Source: Citrobacter sp. RHB25-C09 (GTDB lineage Bacteria > Pseudomonadota > Gammaproteobacteria > Enterobacterales > Enterobacteriaceae). From it: 64,000 nucleotides of DNA. The notes beneath the pieces are model-generated. The model searched no databases. It saw nothing but the letters and a program-made list of their open reading frames with translations, and was not told the DNA's origin. Of this stretch, positions 29,642-38,629 are shown piece after piece. The translations under genes were made by a program, and so were the position numbers. The stretch covers positions 4,216,001-4,280,000 of the forward strand of contig NZ_CP057483.1 of assembly GCF_013836145.1 (NCBI RefSeq). Direction: 5' to 3'. Every line of letters begins with the position of its first letter. The stretch's first letter is position 1.

Positions 29642-30805
29642 ATGGAACAGGTTGTAATTGTTGATGCGATCCGTACCCCAATGGGCCGTTCGAAAGGGGG
29701 CGCATTTCGCAACGTGCGTGCGGAAGATCTTTCCGCTCACTTAATGCGTAGCCTGCTGGCCCGTAACCCGGCGCTGGATCCAGCCGCGCTGGACGATATC
29801 TACTGGGGTTGTGTCCAACAGACGCTGGAGCAGGGTTTTAATATCGCCCGTAACGCCGCGCTGATGGCAGAGGTTCCACACTCTGTCCCGGCCGTCACGG
29901 TTAACCGCCTGTGCGGTTCATCGATGCAGGCATTACATGATGCGGCGCGGATGATCATGACCGGCGACGCGCAGGCATGCCTGGTCGGCGGCGTAGAACA
30001 CATGGGCCATGTGCCAATGAGTCACGGCGTGGACTTCCACCCTGGCATGAGTCGTAACGTAGCGAAAGCGGCTGGGATGATGGGCCTGACGGCAGAGATG
30101 CTGTCTCGTATGCACGGTATTAGTCGTGAAATGCAGGATGCCTTTGCCGCACGTTCCCATGCCCGCGCCTGGGCCGCCACGCAGTCCGGGGCGTTTAAAA
30201 ATGAAATCATCCCGACCGGTGGTCATGATGCCGACGGCGTGCTGAAGCAATATAACTTTGACGAAGTTATCCGTCCGGAAACCACCGTTGAAGCGCTGTC
30301 TGCACTGCGTCCGGCATTTGATCCGGTCAACGGTACGGTCACCGCCGGTACTTCTTCAGCACTTTCGGATGGCGCAGCGGCCATGCTGGTCATGAGCGAA
30401 AGCCGGGCGCGTGAGCTGGGGCTGAAAATCCGTGCCCGCGTGCGTTCCATGGCGGTTGTGGGCTGCGATCCCTCAATCATGGGTTACGGTCCGGTTCCGG
30501 CCTCGAAGTTGGCATTGAAAAAGGCCGGCCTATCCGCCAGCGACATCGGTTTGTTCGAGATGAACGAAGCGTTTGCTGCACAGATCCTGCCGTGCATTAA
30601 AGATCTGGGGCTGATGGAGCAGATCGACGAGAAGATCAACCTTAACGGTGGCGCGATCGCGTTGGGTCACCCGCTGGGCTGTTCGGGCGCACGTATCAGT
30701 ACCACACTGCTGAACTTAATGGAGCGCAAAGACGTGGAGTTTGGTCTGGCAACCATGTGTATCGGGTTGGGCCAGGGCATCGCGACGGTGTTTGAGCGAG
30801 TTTAA
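29642..30805 (+). CDS. fadA: 3-ketoacyl-CoA thiolase FadA
   Basis: Beta subunit of the oxidation complex; cleaves 3-ketoacyl-CoA to acetyl-CoA and a shortened acyl-CoA. Nucleophile Cys91 is in NRLCGSSMQALHDAARM. GHPLGCSGAR holds the catalytic His and MCIGLGQG the second Cys. 387 residues as in E. coli. The start has AAGGAG seven bases ahead and lies 9 bp after fadB, so they are one operon. Confidence 0.99.
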   Translation: MEQVVIVDAIRTPMGRSKGGAFRNVRAEDLSAHLMRSLLARNPALDPAALDDIYWGCVQQTLEQGFNIARNAALMAEVPHSVPAVTVNRLCGSSMQALHDAARMIMTGDAQACLVGGVEHMGHVPMSHGVDFHPGMSRNVAKAAGMMGLTAEMLSRMHGISREMQDAFAARSHARAWAATQSGAFKNEIIPTGGHDADGVLKQYNFDEVIRPETTVEALSALRPAFDPVNGTVTAGTSSALSDGAAAMLVMSESRARELGLKIRARVRSMAVVGCDPSIMGYGPVPASKLALKKAGLSASDIGLFEMNEAFAAQILPCIKDLGLMEQIDEKINLNGGAIALGHPLGCSGARISTTLLNLMERKDVEFGLATMCIGLGQGIATVFERV

Positions 30806-30813
30806 TCATCATA

Positions 30814-30844
30814 ATGCCGGGGGCGCTGCGCTTTCCCGGCCTAC
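30814..30844. repeat. REP element after fadA
   Basis: AATGCCGGGGGCGCTGCGCTTTCCCGGCCTAC, a single REP unit in the fadA 3'UTR. Confidence 0.82.
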
Positions 30845-30860
30845 GAAATGTTATCTCAAA

Positions 30861-30931
30861 GCCATTGGTGCCAATGGCGAAGAGAGAAAGTTTAGTTGCC
30901 GTTCTTCCCGCCTGTCAGGGGCGGGCTTTTT
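30861..30931 (+). terminator. fadA 3'UTR: palindrome and Rho-independent terminator
   Basis: GCCATTGG-TG-CCAATGGC (30861-30878) is a perfect inverted repeat with a two-base centre. CCCGCC...GGCGGG followed by CTTTTTCTTT (30907-30935) is a standard terminator that ends fadBA just before the fre stop codon. Confidence 0.83.
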
Positions 30932-30933
30932 CT

Positions 30934-31635
30934 TTAAATAAAAGCGAACGCATCGCCAAAAAGACGATCTTCACGCGCGCTACGTTCATTGCAGAACAGG
31001 TCGCGGGCAATTTTCGCCATTTCAAAACGCCCGGCGATGTAAATGTCATGCTCTGCCAGCGATCCATAATCCTGCATCACTGCCGTTAATACCGTTCCGG
31101 TACGCCCACGCCAGCCGGCTTCAGGCTGTTCAACCACGGGCTCAATGCGCAGGCCTGGATGATTCACCGACAGCGCCTCAAGTTCAGACAGGTCGTACAG
31201 GTGTTTCTCTTCACGCCCCCCCCAATAGATAGTGACATCCCGGTTCGGATTGCGAGCCAGCGCGGTCAGCAGAATCGAACGCACGTAGGAAAAGCCAGTA
31301 CCGCCAGCAATCAGGATCAGAGGACGCTCTTCATCGTCACGCAGCCACGCTTCACCGTGAGGAATATCGACAATAACTTCATCGTCTTTCAGGATGCGAT
31401 CCATCACCGCTTTGGCATAGAGGTTAATTTCAGACGCGCCAATGTGGAGTTCAATAAACCCCTTTTCATCAGGCGTGGATGCCATTGAAAACGGGCGCTT
31501 ATCCCGCTCGTCCATCACGACCATTAAATATTGACCAGCACGAAACGAAAATGCCGCTTCGGGGACTAAACGGACACGGTATACGGTATCGGTGATAGCT
31601 TCTACCGAGGTCACTTTACAGCTTAAGGTTGTCAT
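30934..31635 (-). CDS. fre: NAD(P)H-flavin reductase Fre
   Basis: Reduces free riboflavin, FMN or FAD with NAD(P)H; reduced flavin serves ribonucleotide reductase activation, iron mobilisation and, with UbiX, prenyl-FMN formation for UbiD. Ferredoxin-reductase fold: flavin motif RPFSMAST near residue 48 and nucleotide motif LIAGGTGFSYVRSIL near 110. 233 residues as in E. coli. Directly downstream of ubiD (38-bp gap) on the same strand. Confidence 0.97.
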   Translation of the reverse strand: MTTLSCKVTSVEAITDTVYRVRLVPEAAFSFRAGQYLMVVMDERDKRPFSMASTPDEKGFIELHIGASEINLYAKAVMDRILKDDEVIVDIPHGEAWLRDDEERPLILIAGGTGFSYVRSILLTALARNPNRDVTIYWGGREEKHLYDLSELEALSVNHPGLRIEPVVEQPEAGWRGRTGTVLTAVMQDYGSLAEHDIYIAGRFEMAKIARDLFCNERSAREDRLFGDAFAFI

Positions 31636-31673
31636 GCGCTCCCTCTATGGGTCTGTAGGGCAAAACGAGCGCC

Positions 31674-33167
31674 TCAGGCGCCTTTACCGTCATTAAAAAT
31701 GGCCAGTTCATCCCAAATCGCATCGATACGCGCGGTGACTTCAGGATCTTTTTTAATAGGTCGTCCCCACTCGCGTTGGGTTTCGCCCGGCCATTTGTTC
31801 GTGGCATCCAGCCCCATTTTTGAACCCAGTCCGGAAACGGGCGAGGCAAAATCCAGATAATCAATTGGCGTGTTTTCAACCAACACCGTATCCCGAGCAG
31901 GATCCATACGGGTAGTAATTGCCCAAATTACATCGTTCCAGTCGCGTGCGTTGACGTCATCATCACAAACGATGACAAACTTAGTGTACATAAACTGGCG
32001 CAAAAATGACCAGACGCCCATCATGACGCGTTTAGCATGCCCGGCGTACTGTTTTTTAATGGTGACGACAGCAAGGCGATAAGAACAACCTTCAGGCGGC
32101 AGATAAAAATCAACAATTTCCGGAAACTGCTTTTGCAAAATGGGCACGAACACTTCGTTGAGCGCCACACCGAGTACTGCGGGTTCATCCGGCGGACGAC
32201 CGGTATAGGTAGAGTGATAAATTGCGTCTTCACGCTGGGTAATGTGCGTAACGGTAAAGACCGGGAAGCTGTCCACTTCGTTGTAATAACCGGTGTGATC
32301 GCCATAAGGGCCTTCCGGCACCATCTCGCCCGGATCAATATACCCTTCCAGCACTATTTCCGCGCTGGCGGGCACTTCCAGATCGTTTGACAGGCATTTG
32401 ACTACTTCAGTTTTGGTGCCACGCAGCAGGCCCGCAAACGCATATTCAGAAAGCGTATCCGGCACGGGCGTCACTGCCCCCAGGATGGTGGCCGGGTCTG
32501 CACCCAGCGCCACAGAGACCGGGAAACGCTCACCCGGATGGGCCGCGCACCAATCCTGATAATCCAGCGCGCCGCCGCGATGGGACAGCCAACGCATAAT
32601 CAGTTTATTTTTGCCGATCAACTGCTGGCGATAGATTCCTAAGTTTTGCCGCTCTTTATGCGGACCCCGCGTCACAGTTAGTCCCCAGGTAATGAGCGGT
32701 GCAGCATCTTCCGGCCAACAGGTCATAATGGGAATGCGGCTTAAATCCACGTCATCGCCTGAGACAATTTTTTGCTGACAGGGTGCGCCGCGCAGTCGCT
32801 TCGTCGGCATATTCAGCACTTGCTTAAACTGCGGCAGCTTATCAAACAGGTCACGAAAGCCTTTCGGTGGCTCAGGTTCTTTCAGAAATGCCAGCAGCTT
32901 ACCCACTTCCCGCAGCGCAGAGACATCTTCTTGTCCCATACCCATCGCAACGCGCTTTGGCGTACCAAACAGGTTACACAACACGGGCATCGAATAACCC
33001 TTAGGGTTTTCAAACAGCAGCGCAGGCCCACCGGCACGCAGCGTGCGGTCAGCAATTTCCGTGATTTCCAGGTATGGATCCACCGGTAGCGAAATGCGTT
33101 TGAGTTCGCCCTGTTGTTCAAGCAGCGTCAGGAAGTCGCGTAGATCGTGATATTTCATGGCGTCCAT
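31674..33167 (-). CDS. ubiD: 3-octaprenyl-4-hydroxybenzoate decarboxylase UbiD
   Basis: Prenyl-FMN dependent decarboxylase of ubiquinone synthesis, converting octaprenyl-hydroxybenzoate to octaprenylphenol. 497 residues as in E. coli. The prFMN/Mn site is visible in NLGIYRQQLIGKNKLIMRW and AEIVLEGYI, with EGPYGDHTGYYN carrying the catalytic Glu region. MDAMKYHDLRDFL matches the E. coli start. Divergent from rfaH over 190 bp. Confidence 0.98.
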   Translation of the reverse strand: MDAMKYHDLRDFLTLLEQQGELKRISLPVDPYLEITEIADRTLRAGGPALLFENPKGYSMPVLCNLFGTPKRVAMGMGQEDVSALREVGKLLAFLKEPEPPKGFRDLFDKLPQFKQVLNMPTKRLRGAPCQQKIVSGDDVDLSRIPIMTCWPEDAAPLITWGLTVTRGPHKERQNLGIYRQQLIGKNKLIMRWLSHRGGALDYQDWCAAHPGERFPVSVALGADPATILGAVTPVPDTLSEYAFAGLLRGTKTEVVKCLSNDLEVPASAEIVLEGYIDPGEMVPEGPYGDHTGYYNEVDSFPVFTVTHITQREDAIYHSTYTGRPPDEPAVLGVALNEVFVPILQKQFPEIVDFYLPPEGCSYRLAVVTIKKQYAGHAKRVMMGVWSFLRQFMYTKFVIVCDDDVNARDWNDVIWAITTRMDPARDTVLVENTPIDYLDFASPVSGLGSKMGLDATNKWPGETQREWGRPIKKDPEVTARIDAIWDELAIFNDGKGA

Positions 33168-33357
33168 TATGGCCTCTTCGTAAGCATCTCATTATACGGT
33201 GTTCATCTTCGTGATGCTGTAATTTTGTTAAATTAGCGTGAACTCTGGCGGCCGACGCAGAGACATTAAGCGCAGCCAACTCAGATGCGGCTTGAAGGAT
33301 GAAGTGTATAATGAGTTTTGCTATGCTTGCGCCCCGAACAAGCGGATAAGAGCTATT

Positions 33358-33846
33358 ATGCAATCCTGGTATTTACTGTACTGCAAACGCGGGCAACTTC
33401 AGCGTGCCCAGGAACACCTCGAAAGACAGGCAGTAAACTGCCTGACGCCGATGATCACCCTGGAAAAAATAGTGCGTGGAAAACGTACCGCAGTCAGCGA
33501 GCCATTGTTTCCCAATTATCTGTTCGTGGAGTTCGATCCCGAGGTGATTCATACCACCACGATCAATGCCACGCGCGGCGTCAGCCATTTCGTTCGCTTT
33601 GGCGCATCCCCTGCTACCGTGCCTTCCAGCGTGATTCATCAACTTTCTGTCCACACACCGGTAGGCATTGTCGATCCGCAAACGCCTTATCCTGGCGATA
33701 GCGTCATTATCACTGAAGGCGCATTTGAAGGCTTACAGGCCATTTTCACCGAACCGGACGGCGAAGCACGATCTATGTTGCTGCTCAACCTGCTGAATAA
33801 AGAGGTTAAGCAGAGCGTGAAGAATACCGGTTTTCGTAAGCTTTAA
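33358..33846 (+). CDS. rfaH: Transcription antiterminator RfaH
   Basis: NusG paralogue recruited at ops sites to extend long operons for LPS core, O-antigen, capsule, haemolysin and F transfer. The NGN domain (MQSWYLLYCKRGQLQRAQEHL) contacts polymerase. The C-terminal part (PGDSVIITEGAFEGLQAIF) is the fold-switching KOW domain. ATG at 33358 gives 162 residues, as in E. coli; the frame is open further upstream but into the promoter region. Substitutions are concentrated in the linker (about 95-115). Confidence 0.98.
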   Translation: MQSWYLLYCKRGQLQRAQEHLERQAVNCLTPMITLEKIVRGKRTAVSEPLFPNYLFVEFDPEVIHTTTINATRGVSHFVRFGASPATVPSSVIHQLSVHTPVGIVDPQTPYPGDSVIITEGAFEGLQAIFTEPDGEARSMLLLNLLNKEVKQSVKNTGFRKL

Positions 33847-33876
33847 ATCCGTTGTGCTGGAAGACGGCATAACGGC

Positions 33877-34668
33877 TTACTCTGCCGGGAGAGTAATTCC
33901 AAATAGCGTTCTGACATTCGCATCCGTTGTGGTGGAAAGCCACTGCGGATCTTCCCCACGCCAGAAGGCTATGCGTTCAAGAATGTGCGGCAAATGTGCC
34001 GGTTCGTTGCGCCGCGAGGCGGGTTTAGGCGACAGATCGCGAGGTAACAAATAGGGGGCGTCTGTCTCGATCAGCAATTTCTCCGCCGGGATAAAGGGCA
34101 GTAGTTCGCGCAGTTCAAGCCCACGACGTTCATCGCATACCCACCCGGTGATCCCGATGTGTAACCCCCTGTCGACACAGTCCTGCATTTCCTGACGCGT
34201 ACCGGTGAAACAGTGCAGCACCCCGCCAGGCAGTTTATCCAGCCACGGATCCAGCAGCGCCAGAAAGCGTGAGTGGGCATCACGGCAATGCATAAAGACC
34301 GGCATTTCTAACTCAGCGGCGAGTCGTAGTTGTGCGGTAAAGGCGTGTTCTTGTTCGTTCGGCGTGGAAAAATTACGGTTAAAATCGAGGCCGCATTCGC
34401 CAATCGCCACCACTTCAGGCAAACGCGCCAGTTCCGCAATTGCCGCTTCTGTTGCAGCCTGCCACTGGCTGCTGTCGTGAGGATGAACGCCTGCCGTTGA
34501 CCAGCAGTTAGGGTAGTGCTGCGCCATTCGCTGCGCCTGCTGGCTTTCATGGAGATTGGTTCCCGTGAGAAGCATTCCCGCCACGCCAGCCTTAAATGCT
34601 CGCGCTACCACTTCGTTGCGATCTTTGGCGAACTGCGAACTGGTTAAATTCACGCCGATATCAAACAT
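33877..34668 (-). CDS. tatD: 3'-5' deoxyribonuclease TatD
   Basis: Metal-dependent DNase of the TatD family, linked to oxidative DNA damage repair; despite its name it is not needed for Tat export. Metal ligands lie in GVHPHD, AIGECGLDFNR, PVFMHCRDAH, LHCFTG and LIETDAPYLLP. The ATG at 34668 (GGAGAG ahead) gives 263 residues; another ATG four codons upstream is possible. Downstream of tatC on the same strand, behind a stem-loop. Confidence 0.96.
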   Translation of the reverse strand: MFDIGVNLTSSQFAKDRNEVVARAFKAGVAGMLLTGTNLHESQQAQRMAQHYPNCWSTAGVHPHDSSQWQAATEAAIAELARLPEVVAIGECGLDFNRNFSTPNEQEHAFTAQLRLAAELEMPVFMHCRDAHSRFLALLDPWLDKLPGGVLHCFTGTRQEMQDCVDRGLHIGITGWVCDERRGLELRELLPFIPAEKLLIETDAPYLLPRDLSPKPASRRNEPAHLPHILERIAFWRGEDPQWLSTTTDANVRTLFGITLPAE

Positions 34669-34687
34669 GCGTCTCTCCATATGACAA

Positions 34688-34705
34688 CCGCCCTGACGGG
34701 CGGTT
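34688..34705 (-). other. Stem-loop between tatC and tatD
   Basis: ACCGCCC-TGAC-GGGCGGT makes a strong hairpin, but the minus strand reads TGTCATATGG afterwards rather than a T-run. It may attenuate or stabilise the tatABC message rather than fully end it. Confidence 0.65.
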
Positions 34706-34709
34706 GAAA

Positions 34710-35501
34710 TTATTCTTCAGTCTTTTCGGCTTTCTCAGCTTCGGCGGCCATTTCTGCCTCGTTATCTTCATCCCTCGACCGTCGCTTACCCACATAAAAA
34801 CGAGAGAAGAAAACACCAATTTCAAACAGGCAGTACATGGGAATAGCCAAAAGCGTTTGCGAAAAAACGTCCGGCGGGGTCAGCAACATCCCGACGACAA
34901 ACGCGCCAACCAGCACATAAGGCCGTTTTTTACGCAAATCATCAGGTGTAGTTATCCCCATCCAGCATATCAACACGATAGCGACCGGTACCTCAAACGA
35001 GACACCAAATGCCATAAACAGCGCCATCACGAAGCTCAGATAACTGGCAATGTCCGTCGATACCTGAACACCTTCCGGCGCGGTATTGGCAAGAAAACCA
35101 AACGCCAGCGGGAAGACGACGAAGTAGGCAAACGCCATACCGATATAAAACAATAATGAACTGGAAACCAGCAGCGGCACCACCAGGCGGCGTTCATGCT
35201 TATACAGCGCCGGCGCGATAAAAGCCCAGACCTGATAGAGGATCACTGGCGCTGACAGAATCAGCGACACCATAAAGGTCAGCTTGATAGGGGTAAAAAA
35301 CGGCGATGCGACATCTGTCGCAATCATCGTAGCCCCCTGCGGCAGCTGTTTGATGAGCGGCGCAGAAACCAGGTGATAGATGTCATTGGCAAAATAGACC
35401 AATGCCAGAAAGATCACGATAACCGCAATGATGCAGTTAAGCAGACGTTTACGCAGCTCGATCAGATGCGTGATAAGCGGTTGAGTATCTTCTACAGCCA
35501 T
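34710..35501 (-). CDS. tatC: Sec-independent protein translocase TatC
   Basis: Core receptor of the twin-arginine translocase; with TatB it binds RR signal peptides. 263 residues with six membrane helices. N-terminal PLITHLIELRKRLL precedes helix 1, and the conserved FPLAFGFLANTAPEGVQ loop and PVAIVLICWMGIT are present. The C-terminal tail is acidic/basic (SRDEDNEAEMAAEAEKAEKTEE) and slightly longer than in E. coli. Two bases separate it from tatB. Confidence 0.97.
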   Translation of the reverse strand: MAVEDTQPLITHLIELRKRLLNCIIAVIVIFLALVYFANDIYHLVSAPLIKQLPQGATMIATDVASPFFTPIKLTFMVSLILSAPVILYQVWAFIAPALYKHERRLVVPLLVSSSLLFYIGMAFAYFVVFPLAFGFLANTAPEGVQVSTDIASYLSFVMALFMAFGVSFEVPVAIVLICWMGITTPDDLRKKRPYVLVGAFVVGMLLTPPDVFSQTLLAIPMYCLFEIGVFFSRFYVGKRRSRDEDNEAEMAAEAEKAEKTEE

Positions 35502-35503
35502 GT

Positions 35504-36034
35504 TTACGGTTTATCACTCGACGTAGGGGAAGTGCCTGCAACAGGCGCTGCGGATTTCGGTTGAGCATCCATCACGTTTACAGCAGGGGGATTATCTTCT
35601 GCCATCTTCGGTGTCTGTTCCGGCGCGCTGGCCTGAGCTTCAGCAGTGGCAGGCGTGACGCCCTCATGCTGTTCTTCGTTCCCTTTCACCACCGGATTAT
35701 GGATGGTATGTGCTTCATCGCTGGCTTTTTCCGGATCATTCACACTGTATGAGCGCTTCATTGATTCGGCCGCCTGACGCAGTTCATCCATTGATGCTTT
35801 CAGTTCCGGCGTCAGGGTCTCCAGGCTCGCTTTTTCAACCTTTTTCAGGCTGTCCTGAAACTCCTGGAGTTTAAGTTCCTGGGTCAGTTCATTCTGTACG
35901 GTTGTTGCAAGGGAACGCAAGGCGCGCACCCAGCCGGCAATCGTTTTGACTGCCACCGGGAGTCGCTGTGGCCCCAGCACAACGAGGCCGATAATGAACA
36001 CCAGTAACAGTTCGCTAAAACCGATATCAAACAC
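35504..36034 (-). CDS. tatB: Sec-independent protein translocase TatB
   Basis: Partner of TatC in the Tat receptor complex. N-terminal membrane helix MFDIGFSELLLVFIIGLVVLGP with the conserved Glu8 and the GP hinge, an amphipathic helix (RLPVAVKTIAGWVRALRS), a long charged helix, and a low-complexity Pro/Ala-rich tail. 176 residues, a little longer than the 171 of E. coli, the extra residues being in the variable tail. Confidence 0.97.
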   Translation of the reverse strand: MFDIGFSELLLVFIIGLVVLGPQRLPVAVKTIAGWVRALRSLATTVQNELTQELKLQEFQDSLKKVEKASLETLTPELKASMDELRQAAESMKRSYSVNDPEKASDEAHTIHNPVVKGNEEQHEGVTPATAEAQASAPEQTPKMAEDNPPAVNVMDAQPKSAAPVAGTSPTSSDKP

Positions 36035-36037
36035 GAA

Positions 36038-36292
36038 TTACACCTGCTCTTTATCGTGACTTTTCGCGTCTTCTTTTTTAGCATCTGCCGGTTTTTCAGC
36101 GATAGACTTAGCGGTAAAGTCAGCATCCTGGCTGGTTTTATCCTGTTTAGTGTCTTCATCGCTCATCGCTTTTTTGAAGCCTTTGATGGATGCGCCGAGA
36201 TCGGAACCGATGGAGCCGAGTTTTTTGGTGCCAAACAACAGTACAACGATGACGGCAATGATCACCAACTGCCAAATACTGATACCACCCAT
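36038..36292 (-). CDS. tatA: Sec-independent protein translocase TatA
   Basis: Forms the oligomeric translocation element of the Tat system. N-terminal helix SIWQLVIIAVIVVLLFGTKKL, the FGTKKL hinge, an amphipathic helix (GSIGSDLGASIKGFKKAM) and an acidic/basic tail ending HDKEQV. 84 residues against 89 in E. coli, shorter only in the tail. First gene of tatABC; the 81-bp gap after ubiB should contain its promoter. Confidence 0.97.
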   Translation of the reverse strand: MGGISIWQLVIIAVIVVLLFGTKKLGSIGSDLGASIKGFKKAMSDEDTKQDKTSQDADFTAKSIAEKPADAKKEDAKSHDKEQV

Positions 36293-36373
36293 ACATGTTC
36301 CTCGTGATAGATGATGATTAAATTAATTAGATCACATTATACTTTACGCGACCCATTCAGAGCGATGAAAAAA

Positions 36374-38014
36374 TCAGCGAGTTTTGCGCCAACCGACAAT
36401 CCAGGCGACCAGCCCACCCGCCATTAACCAGCCAGGCATGAAGCCCCACTCTGGTCGATTAATCAGCAAAAATGTCCCGCTCAACAGTAACGTCGCACCA
36501 ATTCCAAATAAGTAACGGGATTGGCCCTGACGTACATGGTTAGCCTGAAGCTCGCGCGCAATCTTATCAACGCTGTGCTGTAAATATTTGCCCTGGCGCA
36601 AACTGTCGTATACCAATTCAGGTAGTTCTGGCATTTTTTCGACCCAGAACGGGGCTTTTTCTTTAAATGCCCGTACCAAAGCCGGAATACCGACCTGATC
36701 TTTAATCCACGACTCAAGGAAGGGCTTCGCCGTTTTCCACAGATCTAACTGCGGATAGAGCTGCCGCCCCACACCTTCAACATACAGTAAGGTTTTCTGC
36801 AGGAGTACCAGTTGCGGTTGCACTTCCATGTTAAAGCGACGTGCAGTGTTGAACAGATTTAACAGCACGTGACCAAATGAAATTTCCGCCAACGGTTTTT
36901 CGAAGATAGGCTCACAGACGGTGCGAATGGCAAACTCAAACTCTTCCACGTTGGTATCCGGTGGCACCCAACCGGAATCGACGTGCAGTTCAGCAACTTT
37001 GCGATAATCGCGATTAAAGAAAGCGATGAAGTTTTCCGCCAGATAACGTTTGTCTTCTTTATTGAGGGAACCGACGATGCCGCAATCAATGCCGATGTAT
37101 TTCGGGTTATCCGGATGTTCATAGCTGACAAAGATATTTCCCGGATGCATGTCAGCATGGAAGAAGCTGTCGCGGAATACTTGGGTGAAGAAAACCTGTA
37201 CCCCACGCTCTGCCAACAGTTGCATGTTGGTGCCGTTCTTCTCAAGCGCCGCCACATCGGAAACAGGGATACCGTAAATGCGCTCCATCACCATCATATT
37301 CTCACTGCAATAGTCAGAATAGACCTCTGGGATGTAGAGCATGGGGCTGTCTTCAAAGTTTCGACGCAGTTGAATGGCGTTGGCCGACTCGCGCAGCAGA
37401 TTCAGTTCATCTATGAGCGTCTTTTCATATTCCCGCACCACTTCCGTTGGTCGCAGACGGCGGCCATCCGGCAATAAGCGCGGCACCCAACGGGCGAGGC
37501 GATAGATCAGTTTCAGATCCGCTTTAATCACCGGCAGAATGTCCGGGCGAATCACTTTGATGACGACTTCTTTGCCAGTGGTTTTCAGCCTGGCCGTGTG
37601 AACCTGGGCAATCGATGCGGACGCCAGGGGCTGGATGTCAAAATCATCAAACCAGGCCTCAACGGGAAGTCCCCCCATTGCGGCTTCAATCTGTTCTTTT
37701 GCCTTTGCGCCATCGAATGGCGCGACTTTGTCCTGTAAAAGCGCAAGCTGATCGGCAATCTGCGGCGGAAAAAGGTCGCGACGAGTGGAGAGCATTTGAC
37801 CAAACTTGATCCACACCGGCCCCAGCTCTTGCAGTGCCAGTCTCAGCCGCTCACCAAGCAGTTTTTCTTTATGCCGGTTCGGCATCCAGAACAGGCTGTA
37901 ACGCCATAACCTCAGCGGCAGTGTGATCCGCATTTTGGGAATGAGCTCATCAAGTCCGTAGCTTAAAAAGGTGCGAATGATGAAATATAGGCGCCGTACT
38001 TCACCTGGCGTCAT
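36374..38014 (-). CDS. ubiB: Ubiquinone biosynthesis ATPase/kinase-like UbiB
   Basis: Atypical kinase (ABC1/ADCK/COQ8 family) needed for ubiquinone synthesis, thought to use ATPase activity to extract prenyl intermediates from the membrane. 546 residues. The family KxGQ motif appears in WIKFGQMLSTRRDLFPP, the Ala-rich loop in LASASIAQVHTARL, and the catalytic HADMHPGNIF and GIDCGIVG are intact. Two C-terminal membrane helices (FGIGATLLLSGTFLLI and GWLMAGGLVAWIVGW). Start overlaps the ubiJ stop by 4 bp. Confidence 0.97.
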   Translation of the reverse strand: MTPGEVRRLYFIIRTFLSYGLDELIPKMRITLPLRLWRYSLFWMPNRHKEKLLGERLRLALQELGPVWIKFGQMLSTRRDLFPPQIADQLALLQDKVAPFDGAKAKEQIEAAMGGLPVEAWFDDFDIQPLASASIAQVHTARLKTTGKEVVIKVIRPDILPVIKADLKLIYRLARWVPRLLPDGRRLRPTEVVREYEKTLIDELNLLRESANAIQLRRNFEDSPMLYIPEVYSDYCSENMMVMERIYGIPVSDVAALEKNGTNMQLLAERGVQVFFTQVFRDSFFHADMHPGNIFVSYEHPDNPKYIGIDCGIVGSLNKEDKRYLAENFIAFFNRDYRKVAELHVDSGWVPPDTNVEEFEFAIRTVCEPIFEKPLAEISFGHVLLNLFNTARRFNMEVQPQLVLLQKTLLYVEGVGRQLYPQLDLWKTAKPFLESWIKDQVGIPALVRAFKEKAPFWVEKMPELPELVYDSLRQGKYLQHSVDKIARELQANHVRQGQSRYLFGIGATLLLSGTFLLINRPEWGFMPGWLMAGGLVAWIVGWRKTR

Positions 38015-38616
38015 TGAGCCTCCAGTTTTTCCAGTCGCTTGCTCAGCGCATCAACAGCGCGTTCCACTGCCGCCGTTTCTTCCGCAAACCAGGCGACCTC
38101 AAGCGGTCCCGGAGCCATTCGCCACTCTTCAGTTATCGCTTCAGCGACGTAACGCTGCTGACGCTGGATCCCGTGACGAAGAAATTTGGCTCCGCCGCGC
38201 AGGACTTTGCCGATCCCCTCTGCGGCGATATCGCCAGTATAAGGGGCCAACAGTTCGGCGGGGTCGAATTCCGCCAGGTCAGCAAGCGCCACGAAATTCT
38301 GTACTACCTGTATGTCGCCCACCACTTCCAGTTCGCCACTGCGAATTAACGCAGCGAGCTGCTGGCGGTCACGCAATTTTGGCAGCACGCTGGCATGGGT
38401 AATGACGGTACAATCCGCCTCGTCCGCCCACTCGCCCAGTACGTCAACCTGACGCTCGCTGAATACCAGAATTAAAGAGGTCGAAAAGCCTTTTAGCTCC
38501 ACACGTAGCACTTTGCCCAGCAGACGCGCACGCGCGGTTTTCAACGCGGGCGAGCGATACAGAAAAGTATTGAGCAGACTTTCCATTCCTGCGGTCACTA
38601 AGGGTTTAAAAGGCAT
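38011..38616 (-). CDS. ubiJ: Ubiquinone biosynthesis accessory factor UbiJ (YigP)
   Basis: Lipid-binding SCP2-domain protein that, with UbiK, holds the soluble Ubi metabolon together. 201 residues. SCP2-like fold through about residue 110, then a C-terminal coiled coil (VERAVDALSKRLEKLEAQ). The ATG at 38616 follows GGAGAGCGG. In E. coli the sRNA EsrE comes from the 3' half of this gene; I cannot judge whether that holds here. Between ubiE (13-bp gap) and ubiB (4-bp overlap). Confidence 0.96.
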   Translation of the reverse strand: MPFKPLVTAGMESLLNTFLYRSPALKTARARLLGKVLRVELKGFSTSLILVFSERQVDVLGEWADEADCTVITHASVLPKLRDRQQLAALIRSGELEVVGDIQVVQNFVALADLAEFDPAELLAPYTGDIAAEGIGKVLRGGAKFLRHGIQRQQRYVAEAITEEWRMAPGPLEVAWFAEETAAVERAVDALSKRLEKLEAQ

Positions 38617-38629
38617 CCCCGCTCTCCTG

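Noticed and set aside
28487..29740. A 417-codon open frame on the minus strand across fadB and the start of fadA
   Set aside because: It is antisense to two strongly conserved genes with high GC third positions, which open the opposite frame. The protein is Cys/His/Phe rich with no recognisable domain.
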